A stretch of 11,361 nucleotides of DNA from an uncultured Collinsella sp. GTDB taxonomy: Bacteria > Actinomycetota > Coriobacteriia > Coriobacteriales > Coriobacteriaceae. The stretch lies in contig URMO01000071.1 in assembly GCA_900549085.1 (NCBI GenBank), positions 1 through 11,361 of the forward strand, read 5' to 3'. How positions within the stretch are numbered: the first letter of the stretch is position 1; the number at the start of each line of letters is the position of its first letter. The notes beneath the pieces were generated by a model. The model made no database searches. It was not told where the DNA came from and saw nothing but the letters and a program-made list of their open reading frames with translations. This document shows, one piece after another, positions 6,924 through 11,361 of this stretch. The position numbers and the translations under genes are program-made.

Positions 6924-8065
6924 CTGTTCATGTGGGCCTTGATGGCCTCGGCTACGGCCCTGCGTACGATATCCACGAGAAGCAGGGCAAGCGCGAGGCA
7001 AAGGCTCATAAGGATTCCGAGCAAAATGGCGCCGGCTGGACGGGGCGTTCCCGTTTGGATGCCTGTTGCCATGGTGTAGATTGCATTGTCGAAGATGGGT
7101 CGCCAGACGTTGCAGGTAAACGACTGCACGGCGTAGAAAGCGAGCGTTCCTGCGGCGAGAGATATGATTGTCTCGTCTGCAGCAGTGACTTTGTGGCGCG
7201 GCTGATGGAGTGCTGCGGCGGCAACGGATGCGGCGGCCAAGATAAAGGATATGACGGAAGTGGACTTGTAGGAGAGCTTCCAGAGCGTGTTGTACTGGCT
7301 GTTTGCCGATAGCAGAAGCTCGAGCGCGATGGTGGCGGCAACGAGTCCGATGAGTACGATCTTGGATTATTGAGCGCCGGATGCGTTGCCGTGGCATTCG
7401 AGGACAAAGCGCATTTCTCCAGCTGCAATAAACGCGACCAGGTAGGTAACGGCGCTCATGAGTTTGCGCCACAAAATGATACCGGCCGCTTCGTTTGCCG
7501 TCGCCGCGATGTAGCAGTTGATTCCAAATGTTGCGAGCACAAGAAGTGCTACGACAAACGGGGCTCTTTTGCTGCCGATTCGCTGCCGCATCAACGCAAT
7601 CACTGGGACGAGCAATACTGATGCCGCGTAGACCCAGATAAACTCGATGCCCAGCGTAAGCCAGCCAATCTCATGCAGCGAGATTTCTGGTAGGGGATAG
7701 ACGTACATCGAAACAAACAGGCAGGTGGCGCAATAAAAGAGCGTGGGCAAGACGATCTTTTTGAGGCGATCAAGCGATTTGAGCGTGAGGCCCTGCGCGG
7801 ATGAACCGTTTTGGAGGGCGCGTACCGCCGAGGGAATAAGGAAGTATCCCGAGATCATAAAGAAGACCTCGTTGGCCCAGCAGCCCAGCAGGTTGATAAA
7901 GCCGAGTGCGCCGGAGTAAGGGAAGACGGCGAGCGGCGCATATTCCGGTAGGCCGGTGCAGACGGCTTGGAAGGTCCACTGAAACGTGTGGAATATCGCA
8001 ATCCCGGCGACCGCGAATAAGCGCAGCGCTTCGATGGAGGTATTTCTGCTTGCTTTGCTGCCCAT
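6920..8065 (-). pseudogene. Acyltransferase-3 family (O-acetyltransferase-like) gene interrupted by one in-frame TAA
   Basis: Read through, the frame is 381 codons, the normal length for an acyltransferase-3 membrane enzyme that acetylates surface polysaccharides. Seen: RNTSIEALRLFAVAGIAIFH (7-26) with the family's conserved His26, FFMISGYF (68-75), RLKKIVLPTLFY (100-111) and about ten hydrophobic segments in total. Codon 233 is TAA (7367-7369). The same frame then continues without any shift as SKIVLIGLVAATIALELL and ends at TAG (6920-6922), and the hydrophobic membrane pattern resumes. One base change (for instance CAA to TAA) would explain this. The truncated 232-residue product lacks the last helices and is probably inactive. 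The gene starts 4 nt after the stop of the upstream glycosyltransferase, so the two are co-transcribed. A sequencing error cannot be excluded. Confidence 0.8.
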
Positions 8066-8069
8066 CAGA

Positions 8070-9170
8070 TTATTTTCCAGCGCGTGCGTTGTATGAGCTA
8101 AAGTGCGATGTGATCATTTTTAGAGTTTGCTTGGGCCCCTTGTTCCATACGTTATACAAGCCCTCGCCCACGAGGTCCTTGGCGTATGCGCAGTAGCTGA
8201 TTTTAGGGTTGGCGATACCCATATACTCGGAATAGAGCTTTTTGGCCGCGGGCGTAACGCGAGGATTGGCAAATACCAGCTCTTGTGGCATGCGTTCGAA
8301 CATCTTGTGGATCGCCCGCTCGATTTCGGGGTGCCCTTCAATTCCGGTGTGCTCGATCATGATGCCCATATAAGTGAAGCCGCGTGTGATTTGCGGTGTC
8401 CAAACGGCGGGGTCGGTGACGTTGAGCCGCTCAAGAATATCGACCATGTCGTTCCAGCGATTAAACGGCATCAAGGGGTCGCGCTTGGCCAGAGTGGCTG
8501 CCTTTTCGGGTGTTTCCTCGCGGTAGCAGTAATACGGCTTGGGCCAGTAAGCGATCGCCTTTGCCTGGCATAGCGTTTCGACAAGGAATGGATTATCGGC
8601 CCAGCCCGCACCGGGGATTTCCTTAAACCAGATATTGTTTTGCAACAGGAAGTCGCGACGATAGATTGCCGACCAAATGGACGGATGATGGGCCAGCAGG
8701 TGTGGAGCGTCGTGAATGGTGAATGGTTGCCGAGGCGGTTTAATGCGACCGCGATATGCGCAGTGTAGTTTGACCTCTTGGGGAGTATCGGGGTTGCGAA
8801 TGATCCAATACGGGGTCTCAATAATATCGAGCTTGTTCGGATCGCCAAATTCGCGTTTGGCAAAGGCAAGCATGTCGGAGTACATTCCGGGCTCGATCCA
8901 ATCATCGGGCTCGAGGATGGCAATCCAGTCGCCCTTTGCCTCGCGAATGCCCAGATTGCAGGTTGCGCCGTAACCCTGGTTTGCCTTATCGATCACTCGA
9001 ACGCGTGAGTCGCGCGCGGCGAAATCTTCCATAATGGCGAGTGAGTTGTCGGTGGATCCGTCGTTGATGGCGAGGATTTCCAGTTCGATATTCTTTTCGT
9101 TTAATAGGCTGCCTATAGCCTGAGAAAGATACGGCTCGGCATTGTAAGTAGGCACGATTACGGTCAGCAT
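8070..9170 (-). CDS. Family 2 glycosyltransferase (GT-A), first gene of a surface-glycan operon
   Basis: The 366-residue protein begins directly with the GT2 fold: LTVIVPTYNAEPYL (2-15), NDGSTDNS (36-43), NQGYGATCNLGI (64-75), the metal-binding EPDDW (87-91) and GWADNPF (189-195) with the likely catalytic Asp192. The C-terminal 150 residues are helical and poorly conserved. Enzymes of this kind add sugars to wall teichoic acid, capsule or other envelope polysaccharides in the cytoplasm; the exact sugar is not readable. The ATG at 9170 follows a weak purine-rich site (AGAGAAAG). A TATAAT at 9201-9206 on the minus strand lies at a suitable distance upstream. The broken acyltransferase gene follows after 4 nt, suggesting that the glycan made here was once also acylated. 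Confidence 0.88.
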   Translation of the reverse strand: MLTVIVPTYNAEPYLSQAIGSLLNEKNIELEILAINDGSTDNSLAIMEDFAARDSRVRVIDKANQGYGATCNLGIREAKGDWIAILEPDDWIEPGMYSDMLAFAKREFGDPNKLDIIETPYWIIRNPDTPQEVKLHCAYRGRIKPPRQPFTIHDAPHLLAHHPSIWSAIYRRDFLLQNNIWFKEIPGAGWADNPFLVETLCQAKAIAYWPKPYYCYREETPEKAATLAKRDPLMPFNRWNDMVDILERLNVTDPAVWTPQITRGFTYMGIMIEHTGIEGHPEIERAIHKMFERMPQELVFANPRVTPAAKKLYSEYMGIANPKISYCAYAKDLVGEGLYNVWNKGPKQTLKMITSHFSSYNARAGK

Positions 9171-9200
9171 TCAAACACTTTCTCTAGGCGATTTGGAAGA

Positions 9201-9206
9201 ATTATA
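9201..9206 (-). promoter_or_regulatory. Predicted -10 box of the glycosyltransferase/acyltransferase operon
   Basis: A perfect TATAAT on the minus strand would start transcription about 25 nt before the ATG at 9170. A 17-bp spacer puts the -35 at 9224-9229, reading AAACCG, which is a poor match to consensus. That position lies inside one arm of the inverted repeat, so the promoter may depend on, or be blocked by, a protein bound there. Confidence 0.55.
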
Positions 9207-9219
9207 CCTAATTGCGTTT

Positions 9220-9265
9220 GCAACGGTTTTAGTTGCATTTGGGTGAAGGCAACTAAAACCGTTGC
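9220..9265. repeat. Perfect 17-bp inverted repeat with 12-nt loop, candidate operator
   Basis: GCAACGGTTTTAGTTGC (9220-9236) is exactly mirrored by GCAACTAAAACCGTTGC (9249-9265). There is no T-tract after it on either strand, so it is not an ordinary terminator. It lies about 50 bp upstream of the glycosyltransferase start and covers that gene's -35 region. The short sequence TTGCGTT occurs at both edges (9212-9218 and 9262-9268), the right copy overlapping the arm. Confidence 0.85.
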
Positions 9266-9470
9266 GTTGTTCTTCGTCGTAGCCTCGCGTAAATCAGGTC
9301 AAAAAAGGCGGCTAACATCGAATGCTGTTTTTTGTTTTGATTTATGGCCTGATGGATTGCGTGGGCTAATATACATGTAAATCGATCTAACTTGTAGCCC
9401 TCTATATTTGCTTTGGTTTTCCGGGAAGTGCTTTTGCGGTTGGCTTGCTGCTCATGGGCTCCACCTGCCT

Positions 9471-9476
9471 TATAAT
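9471..9476 (+). promoter_or_regulatory. Predicted -10 box of the amidase gene
   Basis: A perfect TATAAT lies 41 nt before the ATG at 9518, giving a leader of roughly 35 nt. The nearest TTGCTG (9445-9450) is 20 nt upstream, longer than the usual 17, so the -35 element is uncertain. Confidence 0.5.
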
Positions 9477-9517
9477 TTCGAGAGCATCACCTGTACTTGT
9501 ATCTGATGGGGGTTGGT

Positions 9518-11361
9518 ATGAAACGTCATCTGCTACTTCTTGCGACTTTCGTTGCGGCGTTAGTTATTGGACTTAATCCGCTGATCGGGCCTGTCGCCAC
9601 TGCCTATGCAATCAACGGTGAACCTGTTCAGCAGGATTCAACTGCTGAAGTCGCGGATTCTGAGAGCAATTCAAACTCGACTAACGACCCCGCCTCCTCG
9701 CCCTCCAATAAGAATCAGGTCGACTCTGACAATCTTGCCGCAGAAGAAAATGACTCTTCCGTTGTGGCGGATGGGAACGGCGACGTTTTAACCGATTCGT
9801 ATCAGTATCTCTATATCGCCTATCCGCAGCTTCCAGTCGGTGTGGACCAGGTGATTGCTTTTGCTACCCCTAACGATTCTGATGTACTCACAGATGCGAC
9901 TCTTGAATTGGAATCCACAACTGGTAACTCCCTTTCTGTTAGTGCGATGGCCGTCAGCGGCAATGCTGCCGCATTTCAGTTCGGTAAGGATTATGCCGAG
10001 TGCGGATATGATTTGATTTCGATCTCCTATCATCTGCAAGGCGATGCCACGGAACACAGTGTCGATTTGATGCAATGTGGATATGCGTTCGACATTGATG
10101 CGAATGCCGCTGTGGACGACGGCCTCGCCGAAGGCAGTGCTAATTCGTCTGTTTATTATTCAGATGATTCTGGCAATGCGATTCAGGCTGCCACGATTGG
10201 CGACGCACTTACCGCCTCAAATGGGGAGCAGTCTCTCTCTCTTGCCGGTACTGCTGTGAACGGTGCGTATGTTATTGCTCTTGATCCTGGCCATGGCGGC
10301 GTTGATCCCGGCGCTCAAGGTAATGGGAAGAGCGAGGCGGATCTTACTTGGAAGATTGCTGTTGCCTGTAAGGCCAAGCTGGAGCGATATGGTTTTAAGG
10401 TCGTGATGTCTCGAGGACAAAGTGGATCTTATGGCAGTAACGATTTTCTGTACCGCGTTCAGCGATGCGTAAAGCAGGGTGCACAAGCTTTTGTGAGTTT
10501 TCATATTAACTCTGGTAGTTCTGCGGCGCATGGTGCTGAGGTTTACGCGCCTACGGCCAATGGCACGAGCTATACGAAAGCCTCTGTCGAGCTTGCCCAA
10601 AAAGTAATGAATAATTTGTCTGCGCTTGGCTTGACCTATCGTGGCGTGTTTCAGATGACGGTTGGTGACGAATTTGCCGTTATTCGCTGTGCTCGCGAGC
10701 AGGGGATCCCTGGCATCTTGATCGAGCATGGCTTTATTTCTAATTCGGGTGACGTTTGGAAATACTTTAGCGATGCTGGTTGCAAGCGTCTGGGGGAAGC
10801 TGACGCCGATGCGATTATTGCTCAATTCCCGCGTTCTAGTTGGATGGATTACTCTGCTGTATTTGATGCTGACTATTACCTAAAGAATAATCCTGATGTC
10901 GCTAAATGGTCCAACAACGATAAGGACAAGGCCCTCCAACATTTTATTAACTACGGCATGGCCGAGGGCCGCCGCGGCTCCGAGGCGTTCGACGTGCAGA
11001 GCTACTACAACGAGTACCCCGACCTCCGCGCCGCCTACGGCACCGACCTCGCAAGGTACTACGAGCACTATATGAGTTACGGGAAGTCCGAGGGGCGCCA
11101 CGCTACCGGCTGCTCCAAGATCAAGGGGCTTCGCACCTCGTCGGGCGGCGTGGACTACGCTCCCGTCTATGACCCCGGGTACTACCTCTCCCGCAACGAC
11201 GACGTCGAGAAGGCATACACCAAGACGACCAACGGCGGCGTGACGATGCTCGACGACGGCGCCGTCCTCCGCCACTTCATCCGGTACGGCATGGCCGAGG
11301 GCCGCCGCGGCTCCGAGGCGTTCGACGTGCAGAGCTACTACAACGAGTACCCCGACCTCCG
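9518..11361 (+). CDS. Secreted N-acetylmuramoyl-L-alanine amidase (Amidase_3) with C-terminal YYL-NPDV repeats, partial
   Basis: The frame is open to the window edge (614 complete codons). Residues 1-31 are a signal peptide ending TAYA. Residues 32-92 are a Ser/Asn/Asp-rich linker. Residues about 95-195 form a probable beta-rich domain that I do not recognise. Residues 250-437 are the zinc amidase that cuts between MurNAc and the stem peptide: DPGHGG (256-261, His259), KSEADL (Glu273), SFHIN (His329) and LIEHGF (catalytic Glu403), all key residues present. From 449 onward come tandem modules of about 40-50 residues with the pattern FDxxYYLxxNPDV...HFxxYGMxEGR (starting near 449, 491, 551 and 601), thought to serve as surface or wall-binding modules in Coriobacteria. 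GGGGG (9508-9512) provides the ribosome site. From codon 479 (10952) codon use becomes strongly GC-ending, unlike the amidase part. Confidence 0.9.
   Translation, partial: MKRHLLLLATFVAALVIGLNPLIGPVATAYAINGEPVQQDSTAEVADSESNSNSTNDPASSPSNKNQVDSDNLAAEENDSSVVADGNGDVLTDSYQYLYIAYPQLPVGVDQVIAFATPNDSDVLTDATLELESTTGNSLSVSAMAVSGNAAAFQFGKDYAECGYDLISISYHLQGDATEHSVDLMQCGYAFDIDANAAVDDGLAEGSANSSVYYSDDSGNAIQAATIGDALTASNGEQSLSLAGTAVNGAYVIALDPGHGGVDPGAQGNGKSEADLTWKIAVACKAKLERYGFKVVMSRGQSGSYGSNDFLYRVQRCVKQGAQAFVSFHINSGSSAAHGAEVYAPTANGTSYTKASVELAQKVMNNLSALGLTYRGVFQMTVGDEFAVIRCAREQGIPGILIEHGFISNSGDVWKYFSDAGCKRLGEADADAIIAQFPRSSWMDYSAVFDADYYLKNNPDVAKWSNNDKDKALQHFINYGMAEGRRGSEAFDVQSYYNEYPDLRAAYGTDLARYYEHYMSYGKSEGRHATGCSKIKGLRTSSGGVDYAPVYDPGYYLSRNDDVEKAYTKTTNGGVTMLDDGAVLRHFIRYGMAEGRRGSEAFDVQSYYNEYPDL
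10952..11028 (+). repeat. 77-nt direct repeat, copy 1 (inside amidase repeat modules)
   Basis: Encodes YGMAEGRRGSEAFDVQ and continues through SYYNEYPDLR. It is identical, base for base, to 11285-11361. It joins the end of one module to the start of the next and begins at the point where GC-rich codon use sets in. Confidence 0.95.
11285..11361 (+). repeat. 77-nt direct repeat, copy 2, cut by the window edge
   Basis: A perfect match to 10952-11028, offset by 333 nt (111 codons, about two modules). The match runs to the last base of the window, so its true length is unknown. Confidence 0.95.

Larger units (their letters stand above)
9171..9517. other. Divergent intergenic region between glycosyltransferase operon and amidase gene
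   Basis: These 347 bp carry no convincing gene. They hold the minus-strand promoter of the glycosyltransferase operon (-10 at 9201-9206), a perfect 17-bp inverted repeat (9220-9265), an AT-richer stretch (about 9300-9420) in which I see nothing clear, and the plus-strand -10 box of the amidase gene (9471-9476). Confidence 0.8.

Noticed and set aside
9322..9369. 15-codon hydrophobic frame (MLFFVLIYGLMDCVG) in the intergenic region
   Set aside because: No ribosome site and short enough to occur by chance.
10880..11275. Minus-strand frame opposite the amidase repeats
   Set aside because: Shadow of the GC-rich repeats; the plus-strand repeat pattern is unmistakable.

Overview
The window looks like chromosomal DNA of a gut Coriobacteriia, most likely a Collinsella relative. 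This rests on the GC-rich coding sequence, a wall-anchored surface protein with a sortase-type tail, and a secreted amidase carrying tandem 'FDxxYYLxxNPDV...HFxxYGMxEGR' repeats. The assignment comes from recognition of family features, not from a search.

Layout, left to right. (1) 28-447 (+): a HEPN-fold protein of the HI0074 type, normally the partner of an MNT nucleotidyltransferase that would lie just left of the window. (2) 575-2314 (+): a secreted protein with a lysozyme-like (VgrG-related) globular domain, a long Ser/Asn/Asp/Gly-rich stalk and an MPKTG sorting signal, ended by a strong terminator at 2347-2382. (3) 2520-4316 (+): an AAA-ATPase-like / PD-(D/E)XK_9 protein with altered residues at both active sites. 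(4) 4326-5345 (-): a GlfT2-like GT2 glycosyltransferase, convergent with the previous gene. (5) 5583-6923 (+): a polytopic membrane protein of a YWHG-motif family. (6) 9170-6920 (-): a two-gene operon of a GT2 glycosyltransferase followed by an acyltransferase-3 gene broken by one in-frame TAA. Its last codon overlaps that of the membrane protein gene in a shared CTAG. (7) 9518 to the window end (+): an Amidase_3 cell-wall amidase whose C-terminal repeats continue past the edge.

Taken together, regions 2 and 4-7 form an envelope neighbourhood: two glycosyltransferases, a polysaccharide acyltransferase (now broken), a membrane protein likely of the same pathway, and two surface proteins predicted to act on peptidoglycan. 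Regions 1 and 3 are accessory genes (a probable toxin-antitoxin half and a degenerate ATPase).

The strongest oddities are: a perfect 77-nt direct repeat in the amidase that begins exactly where codon use turns very GC-rich; the double active-site erosion in the ATPase; the single nonsense codon in the acyltransferase; and a perfect 17-bp inverted repeat overlapping the predicted promoter of the glycosyltransferase operon. I found no tRNA, rRNA, CRISPR array, insertion sequence or replication origin.
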